Below are positions 42,851 through 52,276 of a DNA stretch of 64,000 bases, in pieces (the first letter of the stretch is position 1; each line of letters starts with the position of its first letter). The notes beneath the pieces are model-generated. The model was given only the letters and a program-made list of their open reading frames with translations, was not told where the DNA came from and did not search any database. Origin of the DNA: Cryobacterium sp. Y29 (GTDB taxonomy: Bacteria; Actinomycetota; Actinomycetes; Actinomycetales; Microbacteriaceae). Made by a program: the position numbers and the translations under genes. Where the stretch lies: contig NZ_PJJN01000032.1 of the NCBI RefSeq assembly GCF_002929825.1, forward strand, positions 124,001 to 188,000. Reading direction: 5' to 3'.

Positions 42851-44050
42851 TTAGGCGCCCTCAAGCTCCGTGATCAGCGACGACCGGCGCTGCCGGGCGA
42901 TGGTCTTGGTATCAAGATCGGCCTCGTACCGCGGCGCTTCGGCCGGATCGTCGTCGAGCCCAAAGCCATGGTCGATGTTCCAGCTGAGCCAGACCTGGGC
43001 TCCGACGTGCACGGCCGGTCCGAAGGCCACATTCTGGGCAAACACGACCAGAGTCTTGACTCCGGGCACCGCCACGAGATACTGCGTGCTGACCCCGCTG
43101 AACGACACGTCGATGACCCGGCCCGGGCCCATCACGTTGCGACCGGCGTCGTGGATCGGCCCTTGGGTGTGCAGAGTAAGTTTTTCGGGACGCACGCCGA
43201 TCGTGACCTGGCCCGAAGCCCGGTGCGCCCGCCGCACCGGCACCACGATCTTCTCACCGGAGACATCCACCGCTATGGCAGTGCTCGTGGTCCCAACGAC
43301 GGGCCCGGTAAACAGGTTGGACTGGCCGAGAAAGTTCGCCACGAAAGCGGTCTTGGGTAGCTCGTAGAGCTGTTGTGGCTCCCCCATCTGTTCGATGCGG
43401 CCCTTATTCATGACCGCGATCGTGTCGGCCATGGTCATGGCCTCTTCCTGGTCGTGCGTGACGTGCAGAAAGGTGAGGCCGACTTCTTCCTGGATGGTTT
43501 TCAACTCGAGCTGCATCTGACGCCGCAACTTGAGGTCGAGGGCCCCGAGCGGCTCGTCAAGCAGCAGCAGCGCCGGCCGGTTGACGATGGCGCGAGCGAG
43601 TGCAACGCGTTGTTGCTGGCCGCCGGAAAGTTGCTGCGGTTTACGGTGGGCGAGGTGATCGAGTTCCACCAGGAGCAACGCCTCGTGCGCCTTGGCGACC
43701 GGATCGCCGATCTTGCGTCGCCGTAGTCCGAACGCGACGTTTTCCAGCACGGTCATATGTGGAAAAAGAGCGTAGCTTTGGAATACCGTGTTGACTGGCC
43801 GCTGGAAGGATTTCTGATTCGTCACATCCGCTCCCCCGATCAGGATGCGACCGTTCGTGGGTTCCTCCAGTCCGGCGACCAGCCGCAGCGTCGTCGTCTT
43901 GCCGCAGCCAGAGGGGCCGAGCAGCGCGAAGAACGACCCGGCCGGAATGGTCAGGTTGAGATTTTCAATGGCGGTGAACCCGGGGAAACGTTTTTCGATG
44001 CTGACCAGCTTCAGGTCAGCGCCACGATCAGCGAACGCACCGACGGCCAT
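42851..44050 (-). CDS. potA: Polyamine ABC transporter ATPase PotA
   Basis: 399 residues. Walker [10 protein letters not shown], signature [14 protein letters not shown], and Walker [13 protein letters not shown] are all present. The C-terminal 140 residues form the TOBE-type regulatory domain ([10 protein letters not shown]). The ATG shares one base with the potD stop (TGATG), a coupling arrangement. Powers import by PotB and PotC. Confidence 0.93.
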   Translation of the reverse strand: MAVGAFADRGADLKLVSIEKRFPGFTAIENLNLTIPAGSFFALLGPSGCGKTTTLRLVAGLEEPTNGRILIGGADVTNQKSFQRPVNTVFQSYALFPHMTVLENVAFGLRRRKIGDPVAKAHEALLLVELDHLAHRKPQQLSGGQQQRVALARAIVNRPALLLLDEPLGALDLKLRRQMQLELKTIQEEVGLTFLHVTHDQEEAMTMADTIAVMNKGRIEQMGEPQQLYELPKTAFVANFLGQSNLFTGPVVGTTSTAIAVDVSGEKIVVPVRRAHRASGQVTIGVRPEKLTLHTQGPIHDAGRNVMGPGRVIDVSFSGVSTQYLVAVPGVKTLVVFAQNVAFGPAVHVGAQVWLSWNIDHGFGLDDDPAEAPRYEADLDTKTIARQRRSSLITELEGA

Positions 44051-45264
44051 CAGGCTGCACCCAGCAGGATCGCCTGGAACTGGTTATTGAAGGTCTGTTC
44101 CTCGGTGCCGTCGAGGCCCCGGAAGACGTAGGCGTTGGCGAGGGTGGCGTCGTCGGGAAAGATCAGCGGATCTTCGGCAAGCGTCGGGTCGATGGCCATC
44201 ATGGCTTCCTTGGCTCCAGCCACCGGAGTGATGTAGTTGACATACGCGGCGACCTCGGCAGCGACGGCCGGGTCGTAGTAGTAGTTGATGAGTTCCTCGA
44301 CATTCTTCTTACCGGGCGACCCGATCGGCACCACGAAGTTGTCGTTCCAGAGAGTGCCGCCCTTTTCGGGAACGACGAAGCCCCACTTGTCGCCGTTTTC
44401 GGCGTTGAGCTGCACGATGTCGCCAGACCAGACGATCGCGGCCAGGGTGTCTTCGTTCGCGAGGTCCTCCTTGTAGGAGTTGCCCTTGATGTTGCGGATC
44501 TGGCCGTCGGACACCTGCTTCTTGAACTCGTCGATAGCCGCGGTGAATTCCTCTTCGCCCCACGTGCCAGAGATATCGACGCCGTGGTCGAGCATGATCA
44601 AGCCCATTGTGTCCCGCATTTCGGAGAGCACCCCGACACGCCCCTTCAATTCGGCAGCCCAGAGGTCTTCGACCGATCTGAGGCCTTGTGGATACTTTTC
44701 CTTGTTCCAGGCCAGACCGGCGAACCCGCCCTGCCAGGGAATACTCATAGCCCGATCCGGGTCGAAGTCGACGTTCCGCAGCGATGGCAGCAGATTAACG
44801 AGGTTGGGAATGTTGGCGTGGTCGAGTTCCTGGGTGTAGCCGAATCTGATCATGCGACTGACCATCCAGTCGGTCAGGCACGCGACATCTGCGCCGATGT
44901 CCTGGCCGAGGGCGAGCTGATCCTTCACCTTGCCGTAGTAGGAGTTATTGTCGTCGACGGCTTCGGTGTACTTGACCGAAATGCCCGTCTGTTCCTTGAA
45001 GGCGGCCAGGGTGGGGTAATTGCCCGCGTCATCGACGTCGATGTAGAGCGCCCAGTTGTCCCAGCGAATGGTCTTGTCGGTGGCCGAGGTGTCTGCGGCA
45101 GCGGTGGGTTTGGCCGCCGCTCCAGACGAGCACGCGGCGAGCGCTAGCGTCGTGGCACCAGCACCGGCACCGGCCAGCAGCGTGCGACGGCCCATCAGCG
45201 TGCTCTGCGCCTGGCCAATCAGCTGACGGATCAGGGGGTCGGCGGGCAACGGCTTGGACTTCAT
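44050..45264 (-). CDS. potD: Polyamine-binding lipoprotein PotD
   Basis: 404 residues. Extracellular substrate-binding protein. The N terminus shows a twin-arginine-like signal (MGRRTLLAGAGAGATTLALA) ending in a lipobox LAAC, so it is probably exported folded and lipid-anchored. The mature part has the PotD/PotF fold with WDNWALYID, GTWGEEEFTAAI and AIVWSGDIVQLN. The ATG at 45264 has AGGAG 7 bases upstream; an upstream in-frame start lacks this. First gene of potDABC. Confidence 0.92.
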   Translation of the reverse strand: MKSKPLPADPLIRQLIGQAQSTLMGRRTLLAGAGAGATTLALAACSSGAAAKPTAAADTSATDKTIRWDNWALYIDVDDAGNYPTLAAFKEQTGISVKYTEAVDDNNSYYGKVKDQLALGQDIGADVACLTDWMVSRMIRFGYTQELDHANIPNLVNLLPSLRNVDFDPDRAMSIPWQGGFAGLAWNKEKYPQGLRSVEDLWAAELKGRVGVLSEMRDTMGLIMLDHGVDISGTWGEEEFTAAIDEFKKQVSDGQIRNIKGNSYKEDLANEDTLAAIVWSGDIVQLNAENGDKWGFVVPEKGGTLWNDNFVVPIGSPGKKNVEELINYYYDPAVAAEVAAYVNYITPVAGAKEAMMAIDPTLAEDPLIFPDDATLANAYVFRGLDGTEEQTFNNQFQAILLGAA

Positions 45265-45504
45265 TATGGTTCTCCTAGCGTTCTGAGCACGCACACGGTC
45301 ACGCTCGCTGCGTTGCGAGTTGGTCGATAGTTGCACATATCCGTACTGGACACACCGAAAAGAGGTGAAAACATTGATCTTGCAATCGTTCTGTCACGAA
45401 ATCAGCACAAACTTGCAACATTCGCCCTCTAAATCGTCGGTATGCCACGACCAGGGAGGTGGCGCTGCCAGAGTGCCGCACCCACCGCTGGCCGAGGTTT
45501 TGAC
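45265..45504 (-). promoter_or_regulatory. potD upstream region
   Basis: 240 bases between the EccC-like gene and potD; it must hold the potDABC promoter. On the minus strand three related short sequences occur (TGTTGCAAGTTT, GATTGCAAGATC, ATGTGCAACTAT), and nearer the gene CAACTCGCAACG. The last resembles the CGCAAC/GTTGCG palindrome upstream of the aminobutyraldehyde dehydrogenase gene at 52174, hinting at a shared regulator. No convincing -35/-10 pair was found. Confidence 0.4.
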
Positions 45505-48435
45505 CTAGCCCGGCAACATCGCCCTGGTGGCCTCTCCGTCGGAGTGCAAGACCCAGACCCGTCCACGTCCGGGTGCCAGCGGAGGCGGCAGCTCCCGGCG
45601 GTGACTGAGTAGCCGAAAGTCCGACAAGCTGCAGCGGTCGAACACCAGGCTGGCCGCTCGTTCGCTCGAAGTCGAACCACGAAGCCGTGCTAGCAAAGAC
45701 CAGTGCGCCTGCCAGGTTTCGGCGTCACCGACGACAATCAGTTGACCGGCAGCATTCGCTTGGCCCACAGCGCCTGGAACCAGCAGAGCGGATGCCTCTG
45801 GTCCGCTGGTTCCGGCAAGTTCCAGCACCGGAACACCCATAACAGTGCGCAGGCGGGCGGCCGTGCTCGTCGGCGATGATGACACGATCAGAAGCGGACC
45901 TTCAGCCGGTAGCGAATTGGGCACCACGACAGCAGGAACGACCAGGCCCGGAGTCGGCGCCAATAGCTGCACGCGCAGGCTGCGCCACACTCCCCCACCC
46001 GGCGGCAACGACGCGATATAACCGGCCGATTGTCCGCCGGCCGCGAGGTGGTCCTGCACGCTCGGCAGTTTCAGTAGCAGGGTGCTCTGGCACAGAGCTG
46101 CCAGCCCGGGAACGACGCTCGTGTGCCGTTGCACGGCGACTACGACATGCACGCCGGCGGCCGGTCCGTCCCGCAGCAGGCCGACGAGCAGATCCACGGC
46201 TGCCAGCCGGTGGTCGGGCTGCCAGCGGGCGCAGACGGAATCAAAATCGTCGAACAGTACCAACCGGGGTGAAGCCGAAGTCTGCTGCCCGGTTTCCACG
46301 CGGGCACTCAGGCTCGCAAGCGCATCCCAAACAGACTCCATATCGGCTGTGAATAGCTGGGTGGCGACCCGATGTTCGGCTACCCGGGCGAGCGTGTGCA
46401 GCAGGGTGGATTTGCCCGAACCCGCCCCGCCGACCACCAACAAGTGCCCATCACTGTCGGGGTTGTAGGTGAACACGCAGTAGCGCTGGCGCTCGGGTTC
46501 ATCAAGCAACCCGACCGGATACCCCGTCACCGGCGCCTTCCCCACCGTCGCCGCGTCTAGATCGAACTCGGTCACAATCGGCGGCAGCGCATCGAGCCAT
46601 GGACGTCTCGGAACGTATCCGCACGACGCTGACAGAGGCGCCGCTATGATGCTCGCAATGTCGAGTTCGCCCGTTGTAGCGACTTGGCAGAGCACCGGTT
46701 CTCCGTCTTCCGTGGCGACCAAACACCGCCCGGGCTGATTCGGTGCCAGCCCGGCCGCGGCATCCGTGCCGATCACGGCCTGGCTGTCGGCCCGGTTATT
46801 CACCCGCAGCGACACACGCAGGCTGCAATTAGCCAGCAGCGCGTCGCGCACGACCCCGGCCGGCCGTTGGGTACACAGAATCAGGTGCACGCCGAGCGAC
46901 CGCCCCCTGGCGGCAATGTCCACAAAGAGAGCGTGCAGCTCGGGAAACAGCCCGAGCATGGTCGCAAATTCATCGACGACGATGATCAGCCGGGGAAGCG
47001 GATGCTCCAGGCGTACGTCGGTCACGTCTCGCGCTCCGGCCGCGCTCAGCGTGCGCTCCCGGTAACGTAATTCGGCACCGAGACTCGCGAGAGCCCGAGT
47101 GGCTGCGTTCGAGTCGAGGTCGGTAATGAGTCCAACGCAGTGCGGCAGTCGCGCAAGCGGTTGAAAGGCCGCGCCGCCCTTGAAATCAACCAGGAGAAAG
47201 TTCACCTGCCGCGGCGAGAAAGTCGCGGCCAGCGCGGCAACCCAGGTGGTCAGGAGTTCGCTCTTGCCGCTGCCGGTCGTTCCCCCGACCACAGCGTGAG
47301 GTCCGGACTGCACCAGGTCAAGGTACGCCGGCCCGTCACGGCCCACTCCGATCGGGCAGGCGAGGCTCGGTGGTGCCGCCGACCGGTTTAGCGCTGCAGC
47401 ATCGGTGACGTGCTCGAGCAGTTGCATGACCGGAACCATGGCGGGGATCACTCCCGTCGTGCTCACGAGGCCTGCGGACTTGGCCTGCCCGGCGAGTGAC
47501 ACCGCGAAATCGACGGCTTCGGCCCTGGCGAGAAGTTCCGGATAGAAATCCAGAGGCGGCGCACGATTCGGCGAGCGAATAATCTGCGCCCGTGCCGGGC
47601 CAAGCACGCGCACGACCGTTCCGCAGCCCGGCGGCAGGTCGTCGAGCCTCATCGCCACGGCGAGCAGCAGCCGCCCGCTTTCTGGTTCACCACGGCCTGG
47701 ATCGGTGGCGCTGGTGGTGGTGGTGCGCAGTAGGAGTGTGAACCGGCGCGGCGATGGCGCCACGTGCGGCAGCTGAACCACCCAGTCCCAATCGGTGGAC
47801 ATGGCATCGCTCGGGCCGGCGACACTCAAATCGGTCGGCGGCACCGCAAAACAGACCTGCACACACACGGCGCGACCGAGGGCTGCCGCGAGCGGCATCG
47901 GCCCGACGATGCCGAGCCCCTGGGCCAGGTCGACGACGATGGGGGCACCGGTGACTGTTGCGGCCCACTCCCGCAGTTGCCGGTTATCGTTCGGTGCGCT
48001 CGCTCCGCCGAGTCGGATACCGCTCGGGGCCGAGCCCACGCCCAGCGAGACGAGCGTGCCATCCGTTTGTCGCCAACGCGCGGCCGCCGCACGCCCGAGC
48101 ACAATATTTCTCGCCGAAGGCGTGTGCCGCCAGGCTTCGTCGCGCCAGCGGGTATGACGTTCGGTGATCATCGAACAGAGCACCGTCACAGCCTCGCTGT
48201 GCGAGGCCGTCTCGGCCCGGCGGCGTTTGCGGCCGGAACGTTTCGAGTCGAACATGCTGGCTACCGCGATGATCGGGCTGAGAACGGCGAAAATCAATGC
48301 GAAGGCCGAGCCGGTGATCAGCCAGATCAATCCGGCGGCGACCAGGGGTGCCACTGTGGCGAGTAGGGGAAACCCTGCCGGCGGCAGAGCGGCCGGCGCG
48401 GGCGGCAGAGCGAGGGTTTCATCGACGGTGGACAC
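45505..48435 (-). CDS. EccC/EssC-like FtsK-SpoIIIE ATPase
   Basis: 976 residues. Two N-terminal membrane helices (about 22-60), a basic stretch (64-73), an unassigned region (about 80-360), and two FtsK/SpoIIIE ATPase modules. Module 1: Walker A GTTGSGKS (385-392), LLVDFKGGAAF, Walker B IIVVDEF (484-490), CTQRP sensor. Module 2: Walker A GGAGSGKS (669-676), Walker B LVLFDDFD (725-732). This is the arrangement of type VII secretion motors (EccC/EssC), with two ATPase modules instead of the three in typical EccC. No WXG100 substrate, EccB, EccD or EccE gene is in the window. GTG start. Follows FHA and PP2C genes on the same strand. Confidence 0.88.
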   Translation of the reverse strand: MSTVDETLALPPAPAALPPAGFPLLATVAPLVAAGLIWLITGSAFALIFAVLSPIIAVASMFDSKRSGRKRRRAETASHSEAVTVLCSMITERHTRWRDEAWRHTPSARNIVLGRAAAARWRQTDGTLVSLGVGSAPSGIRLGGASAPNDNRQLREWAATVTGAPIVVDLAQGLGIVGPMPLAAALGRAVCVQVCFAVPPTDLSVAGPSDAMSTDWDWVVQLPHVAPSPRRFTLLLRTTTTSATDPGRGEPESGRLLLAVAMRLDDLPPGCGTVVRVLGPARAQIIRSPNRAPPLDFYPELLARAEAVDFAVSLAGQAKSAGLVSTTGVIPAMVPVMQLLEHVTDAAALNRSAAPPSLACPIGVGRDGPAYLDLVQSGPHAVVGGTTGSGKSELLTTWVAALAATFSPRQVNFLLVDFKGGAAFQPLARLPHCVGLITDLDSNAATRALASLGAELRYRERTLSAAGARDVTDVRLEHPLPRLIIVVDEFATMLGLFPELHALFVDIAARGRSLGVHLILCTQRPAGVVRDALLANCSLRVSLRVNNRADSQAVIGTDAAAGLAPNQPGRCLVATEDGEPVLCQVATTGELDIASIIAAPLSASCGYVPRRPWLDALPPIVTEFDLDAATVGKAPVTGYPVGLLDEPERQRYCVFTYNPDSDGHLLVVGGAGSGKSTLLHTLARVAEHRVATQLFTADMESVWDALASLSARVETGQQTSASPRLVLFDDFDSVCARWQPDHRLAAVDLLVGLLRDGPAAGVHVVVAVQRHTSVVPGLAALCQSTLLLKLPSVQDHLAAGGQSAGYIASLPPGGGVWRSLRVQLLAPTPGLVVPAVVVPNSLPAEGPLLIVSSSPTSTAARLRTVMGVPVLELAGTSGPEASALLVPGAVGQANAAGQLIVVGDAETWQAHWSLLARLRGSTSSERAASLVFDRCSLSDFRLLSHRRELPPPLAPGRGRVWVLHSDGEATRAMLPG

Positions 48436-48526
48436 CCAGCCAGCAGATCAGATTATCGGTCGAGGAACACTCGTGACGTGAGGATCGGTGCACAATCAGC
48501 GTTCCAGTGGGCGGTGGAGGACGTCC

Positions 48527-49123
48527 TCACGCGACGCTGAACGAGTGGTCGGCGATTTCGACCCGGGCACCGCGCGGCAGAACGTACCGTCGGCCCGGTT
48601 CGAGTGCCTCGGCCGTTTCGCCCGGGCGGCGAATCACAGTACCGTTACCCGAGACTCGGTCGCTGACCCAGAACTCGTCGTCATGCTGGCCGAACTCGAG
48701 GTGAGTCTTCGAGACCGAGCGGTCGGCATCCGCTACCCGAATGAGGTCATCAAAAATCTCGTCGGGTTGGGCCAGGGGTTTGCGCCCGATCAGGCCGGAG
48801 CCTCGCACGGAGACCACCTGACCGGTGCTGAAGGTCAACACGAAGGTCGCCCGGGTCGGCAGCACGGCGGCGGGGAGTGCGGGCGGTGCTGCGGCTGGCG
48901 CGGCGGTCACGACAGCGATGGCCCGCACTGGCGCCGGCACCTCCGCGGGAATCGGTACCGAGATGACGACGGTGGTGCGCGGCAGGCGCGCAATGATCGT
49001 CGTGTCGTTGGGACGAGGGTCCGGGCGCTGGCGCGACTCCACGGTAGCGGTGCGAGAGCTGCCGCATTCGCCACAGAACATGGCCAAGGCCGGCAACCAT
49101 GCCCCGCAAATCTGACACGTCAC
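48527..49123 (-). CDS. Zinc-ribbon and FHA-domain protein
   Basis: 198 residues. The N terminus carries a C-x2-C ... C-x2-C zinc ribbon (CQICG, CGECG). A Pro/Ala-rich linker (about 35-90) and a C-terminal forkhead-associated domain follow. FHA hallmarks: GLIGRKP, DRSVSKTHLEF and VSGNGTVIRR, so the phosphothreonine-contacting Arg, Ser, His and Asn are present. Binds phosphothreonine peptides; partners could be substrates of the kinase at 31207 or the EccC-like protein encoded 91 bases downstream. GTG start, 12 bases after yjdM. Confidence 0.9.
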   Translation of the reverse strand: MTCQICGAWLPALAMFCGECGSSRTATVESRQRPDPRPNDTTIIARLPRTTVVISVPIPAEVPAPVRAIAVVTAAPAAAPPALPAAVLPTRATFVLTFSTGQVVSVRGSGLIGRKPLAQPDEIFDDLIRVADADRSVSKTHLEFGQHDDEFWVSDRVSGNGTVIRRPGETAEALEPGRRYVLPRGARVEIADHSFSVA

Positions 49124-49135
49124 GATCGGCCGGGC

Positions 49136-49480
49136 CTAGACCTTTTTGACCAGACTGGACTTGAGCTGAATGAATCCAAAACCATCGACCTTGCAGTCGA
49201 TGTCATGGCCGTCGACCGGATCGACGACGCGAATATTGCGAACCTTGGTGCCGACCTTGATCGACAACGCCTGGCCCTTGACCTTGAGGTCCTTGATGAT
49301 CGAGACGGTGTCCCCGTCGGTCAAAACGGTTCCGAAGGCGTCTTTGACCTGGACTTCCTGATCTTCTTCGACCGGTTCGTTCGACCATTCGTGGGCGCAG
49401 AGCGGGCACACCAGCAAGGAACCCATCTCGTAGGCCAGGTCACTGGAACATTCAGGGCACGGGGGCAGGGTCTCGTTCAC
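49136..49480 (-). CDS. yjdM: YjdM/PhnA-family zinc-ribbon protein
   Basis: 114 residues. Small protein with an N-terminal zinc ribbon (LPPCPECSSDLAYEMG and VCPLCAHEW) and the C-terminal VKVGTKVRNIRVVDPVDGHDI-type domain. The name PhnA is historical; a direct role in phosphonate use is not established. GTG at 49480 is chosen because TATTGT stands 7 bases before it; a GTG three codons upstream is the alternative. Having its own promoter inside this cluster suggests it is not simply part of the PP2C-FHA unit. Confidence 0.88.
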   Translation of the reverse strand: MNETLPPCPECSSDLAYEMGSLLVCPLCAHEWSNEPVEEDQEVQVKDAFGTVLTDGDTVSIIKDLKVKGQALSIKVGTKVRNIRVVDPVDGHDIDCKVDGFGFIQLKSSLVKKV

Positions 49481-49487
49481 TCGATCC

Positions 49488-49493
49488 ACAATA
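49488..49493 (-). promoter_or_regulatory. Predicted leaderless -10 box of yjdM
   Basis: TATTGT, then 7 bases, then GTG at 49480. Confidence 0.55.
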
Positions 49494-49521
49494 CGCGACT
49501 GGACTCGCCGACACGGGCGTG

Positions 49522-49755
49522 CTAGCGGCGGCGGGTCAACACGCGCCAGAGCCGGCCGGCAATGATGGCCGCGATGACCACGACCATCAGCGGAATGTAG
49601 GCGATGAAAGAGGATGCTTCCCAGCCGATCCCGATTCCGGAATCACGGTTGAAAGCCGATACCGACAGTTCGAGAAAGTATGACGCGGCCGACTCTGTTC
49701 CGCTGTCCATTGGGGCTGACAACATGCCAGCGGTGAAGGCGAAGGCGAGGGCCAC
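49522..49755 (-). CDS. Hypothetical small membrane protein
   Basis: Up to 77 residues from GTG (an internal ATG at residue 11 would give 67). The C-terminal half has one clear membrane helix (about 50-68) followed by a basic end (WRVLTRRR), and its codons are G/C-rich at the third position as in real genes here. The N-terminal part is weakly hydrophobic. No ribosome site or -10 box is evident. It may be a real small protein in the PP2C-FHA cluster or a chance frame. Confidence 0.45.
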   Translation of the reverse strand: MALAFAFTAGMLSAPMDSGTESAASYFLELSVSAFNRDSGIGIGWEASSFIAYIPLMVVVIAAIIAGRLWRVLTRRR

Positions 49756-49810
49756 CGCGCCGTCGTCGGTGATACCTAATAGCTGTGAGTACTAGCCACT
49801 ACGGGCCAGG

Positions 49811-50614
49811 TCAGGTGTTGGGCGCCTCGTATGGTTCGACGGCGAGCACATCGACCACGATTACGGTGACGTTGTCGCGACCACCGTTTTCCAGGGCGGC
49901 TGTGACCATCGCTGCGACGGCATCCGCTGCGAGCTTCTGTTCAAGCAGAAAATGACGGATTCCGTAGGAGGTGAGTTCTTTGGTGAGCCCGTCGGAACAG
50001 ATCAGGATGCGCATACCGGCCTGGATCGGCAGGATGCGATAGTCGGGAATCGGCGGTTCGTGAAAGCCGACGGCGCGAGTAATGATGTTGCCGTGCGGGT
50101 GGACGTCCGCCTCTTCGCGGGTGATGCGACCGGCGTCGACGAGTTCCTGCACGACCGAATGGTCATTGGTGACCTGCTCGAGGACACCGCCGGTCAGCTG
50201 GTAGACCCGGGAATCGCCGATGTTATAGACGATCCAGCTGACGGCGTCCGAGACGAGTGCCAGCGCCACGCCGGTCACAGTCGTTCCGGTGCCTTGGTCG
50301 GTGACGCCGACACCCTGCGCCATGTCCTCCACGGCGAGAGCGAGCGCCCGATCGATCGAACCGGCCTCCGCCACGAGTGTTCCGGAAAGCTCGGCAAGCC
50401 TGGTCACCACGGCGGCACTTGCGACATCGCCCGCTGAGTGGCCGCCCATGCCGTCGGCGACGGCGAACAGGGGCGGCGCGGCGAGGAGGCTGTCCTCGTT
50501 GACCTCGCGGCGATGGCCGACATCGGTCAGGCCTGCCCACGCCAGCGTCAGCGTCGTGCCAATGCTGGGCAGTTCGACGCGAAATTCGGTCGAACCTTGA
50601 CCAATCTGGGTCAC
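49811..50614 (-). CDS. PP2C-family Ser/Thr protein phosphatase
   Basis: 267 residues. Metal-dependent phosphatase with all motifs: TDVGHRREVNEDS, FAVADGMGGHSAGD, NIGDSRVYQL, CSDGLTKEL and GGRDNVTVIVV. The metal-binding aspartates are present. No membrane segment, so cytoplasmic. The GTG at 50614 has GGAAGG 8 bases upstream and fits the family's usual start. First gene of the PP2C - small membrane protein - YjdM - FHA - EccC-like series. Probable counterpart of the Ser/Thr kinase at 31207, which is not adjacent. Confidence 0.92.
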   Translation of the reverse strand: MTQIGQGSTEFRVELPSIGTTLTLAWAGLTDVGHRREVNEDSLLAAPPLFAVADGMGGHSAGDVASAAVVTRLAELSGTLVAEAGSIDRALALAVEDMAQGVGVTDQGTGTTVTGVALALVSDAVSWIVYNIGDSRVYQLTGGVLEQVTNDHSVVQELVDAGRITREEADVHPHGNIITRAVGFHEPPIPDYRILPIQAGMRILICSDGLTKELTSYGIRHFLLEQKLAADAVAAMVTAALENGGRDNVTVIVVDVLAVEPYEAPNT

Positions 50615-50718
50615 GGGTGGTGCCTTCCGAGTGTGGGTACGAATTCGTCCCCGCCGTTCCAACGTTCACCGAAGGACTTGAATCATAATAACGTCACCGC
50701 TCACGGCCATTGCACCGG

Positions 50719-52155
50719 CTAGTGCCCGATGTAGCTCATCACGTGCTTGATCCGGGTGTAATCCTCGAACCCATACATCGACAGATCCTTGCCATAGCCG
50801 GAGTGCTTGAAACCGCCATGCGGCATCTCGGCAACGATGGGAATATGCGTGTTGATCCAGACACAACCGAAGTCAAGGTGCTTGGCGAAGCGCATCGCGC
50901 GGCCGTGGTCGCGGGTCCACACCGACGACGCCAGGCCGTATTGCACGTCGTTCGCCCAGCGAAGCACCTCGGCCTCGTCGGTGAAGCGCTGCACGGTCAT
51001 CATCGGCCCGAAGATCTCCTGCTGCACTGCCTCATCGGTCTGTACAAGCCCGCTCACGATGGTCGCTTCGTGAAAATATCCGGTACGGCCAACCCGATGT
51101 CCGCCGAGTTCGAGCACGGCGTGGTCGGGCAGCCGGTCTACGAAGCCGATTACCTGAGCAAGCTGGTGCGCGTTGTTGACCGGTCCAAACAGAATGCCCG
51201 CTTCGCGAGGAGTCCCCGTGCGGGCGTTGTCCCGGGAATACGCGGCGAGCGCGGCGACGAATTCGTCGTGAATGCCACCCTGCACGAGCAGCCTGGTAGC
51301 CGCGGTGCAGTCCTGGCCGGCGTTGAAGAAGCCGGCGGCGACGATCCCGGCTACGGCGAGCTCAATGTTGGCGTCGTCAAACACGATCACCGGCGCTTTC
51401 CCGCCCAATTCCAAATGCACTCGCTTGAGGTCGTGTGACGCAGCCTCGGCCACAGCCATTCCCGCCCGCACCGAACCGGTGATTGAGACAAGCTGCGGGC
51501 TCTTGTGATCAATCATGGCCGCACCGGTCGTGCGGTCACCGACGAGCACGTTCAGCACACCGGCGGGAAGAAATTCCGCCGCGACCTCGGCGAGCAGCAG
51601 GGTCGTGCTCGGGGTGGTGTCCGAGGGCTTCAGCACCGTGGTGTTACCGGCGGCGAGCGCGGGCGCAAACTTCCACACCGCCATGTTCAAGGGATAATTC
51701 CACGGCGTGACCTGGCCGACGACGCCGATCGGTTCGCGCCGGATGAATGAGGTGTGGTCGGTCATATACTCGCCGGCCGCGCGACCCTCGAGGGTGCGGG
51801 CGGCACCGGCAAAGAATCGAACCTGGTCGACCGAGAGCAAAATCTCATCGTCAATCAGGTTGGAGCGAGGCTTGCCGGTGTCGAGCGATTCGGCGTCGGC
51901 GAATTCCGCGGCGCGCGCCTCGATCGCATCCGCTATGCGAAACAGTGCCAGCTGCCGCACAGCCGGCGTTGTCTCGCCCCAAATTTCGAAAGCGGCTGCT
52001 GCAGCTCGGTAGGCCGAGTCAACATCGGCTGCATTCGATACCGGGCTACTGCCGTAGACCGTTTCGGTCGCGGGATCGATGAGGTCGAACCGGTCCGTAG
52101 CGGTGGAGTCGACGTACTGGCCGTTGATGAAGTTGCGTAGTTCGGGGGCGCCCAT
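50719..52155 (-). CDS. Gamma-aminobutyraldehyde dehydrogenase-type ALDH
   Basis: 478 residues. NAD-dependent oxidation of 4-aminobutanal to GABA in putrescine breakdown, inferred from similarity to PatD/Prr-type enzymes and from the divergent aminotransferase. PWN in [10 protein letters not shown], glutamate in HLELGGKAP, nucleophile in [13 protein letters not shown]. The ATG at 52155 is chosen because TACACT lies 7 bases upstream and the conserved [12 protein letters not shown] start follows; an ATG at 52173 would be upstream of the predicted transcript start. The 14-bp palindrome at 52174-52187 lies just above. Confidence 0.88.
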   Translation of the reverse strand: MGAPELRNFINGQYVDSTATDRFDLIDPATETVYGSSPVSNAADVDSAYRAAAAAFEIWGETTPAVRQLALFRIADAIEARAAEFADAESLDTGKPRSNLIDDEILLSVDQVRFFAGAARTLEGRAAGEYMTDHTSFIRREPIGVVGQVTPWNYPLNMAVWKFAPALAAGNTTVLKPSDTTPSTTLLLAEVAAEFLPAGVLNVLVGDRTTGAAMIDHKSPQLVSITGSVRAGMAVAEAASHDLKRVHLELGGKAPVIVFDDANIELAVAGIVAAGFFNAGQDCTAATRLLVQGGIHDEFVAALAAYSRDNARTGTPREAGILFGPVNNAHQLAQVIGFVDRLPDHAVLELGGHRVGRTGYFHEATIVSGLVQTDEAVQQEIFGPMMTVQRFTDEAEVLRWANDVQYGLASSVWTRDHGRAMRFAKHLDFGCVWINTHIPIVAEMPHGGFKHSGYGKDLSMYGFEDYTRIKHVMSYIGH

Positions 52156-52162
52156 GCGGCCC

Positions 52163-52168
52163 AGTGTA
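52163..52168 (-). promoter_or_regulatory. Predicted leaderless -10 box of the aminobutyraldehyde dehydrogenase gene
   Basis: TACACT, then 7 bases, then ATG at 52155. Confidence 0.55.
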
Positions 52169-52173
52169 TCCAT

Positions 52174-52187
52174 CGCAACGAGTTGCG
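52174..52187. promoter_or_regulatory. Palindromic operator candidate upstream of the dehydrogenase gene
   Basis: Perfect inverted repeat CGCAAC-GA-GTTGCG, immediately upstream of the predicted -10 box and about 90 bases from the divergent Lrp gene. Likely bound by that regulator or another controlling putrescine use. Confidence 0.45.
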
Positions 52188-52276
52188 TCGAGATTCACGA
52201 ATGAAATGCGCAGTATTTCGCTCAAGACGCGACGGATTCGCTTGCCGAAGCGTATTTAGACTGACAGAATCGATGC

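Noticed and set aside
45505-48435. Reading the FtsK-like protein as the cell-division translocase FtsK
   Set aside because: It has two ATPase modules, only two N-terminal helices and no gamma winged-helix domain, which fits EccC/EssC rather than FtsK.
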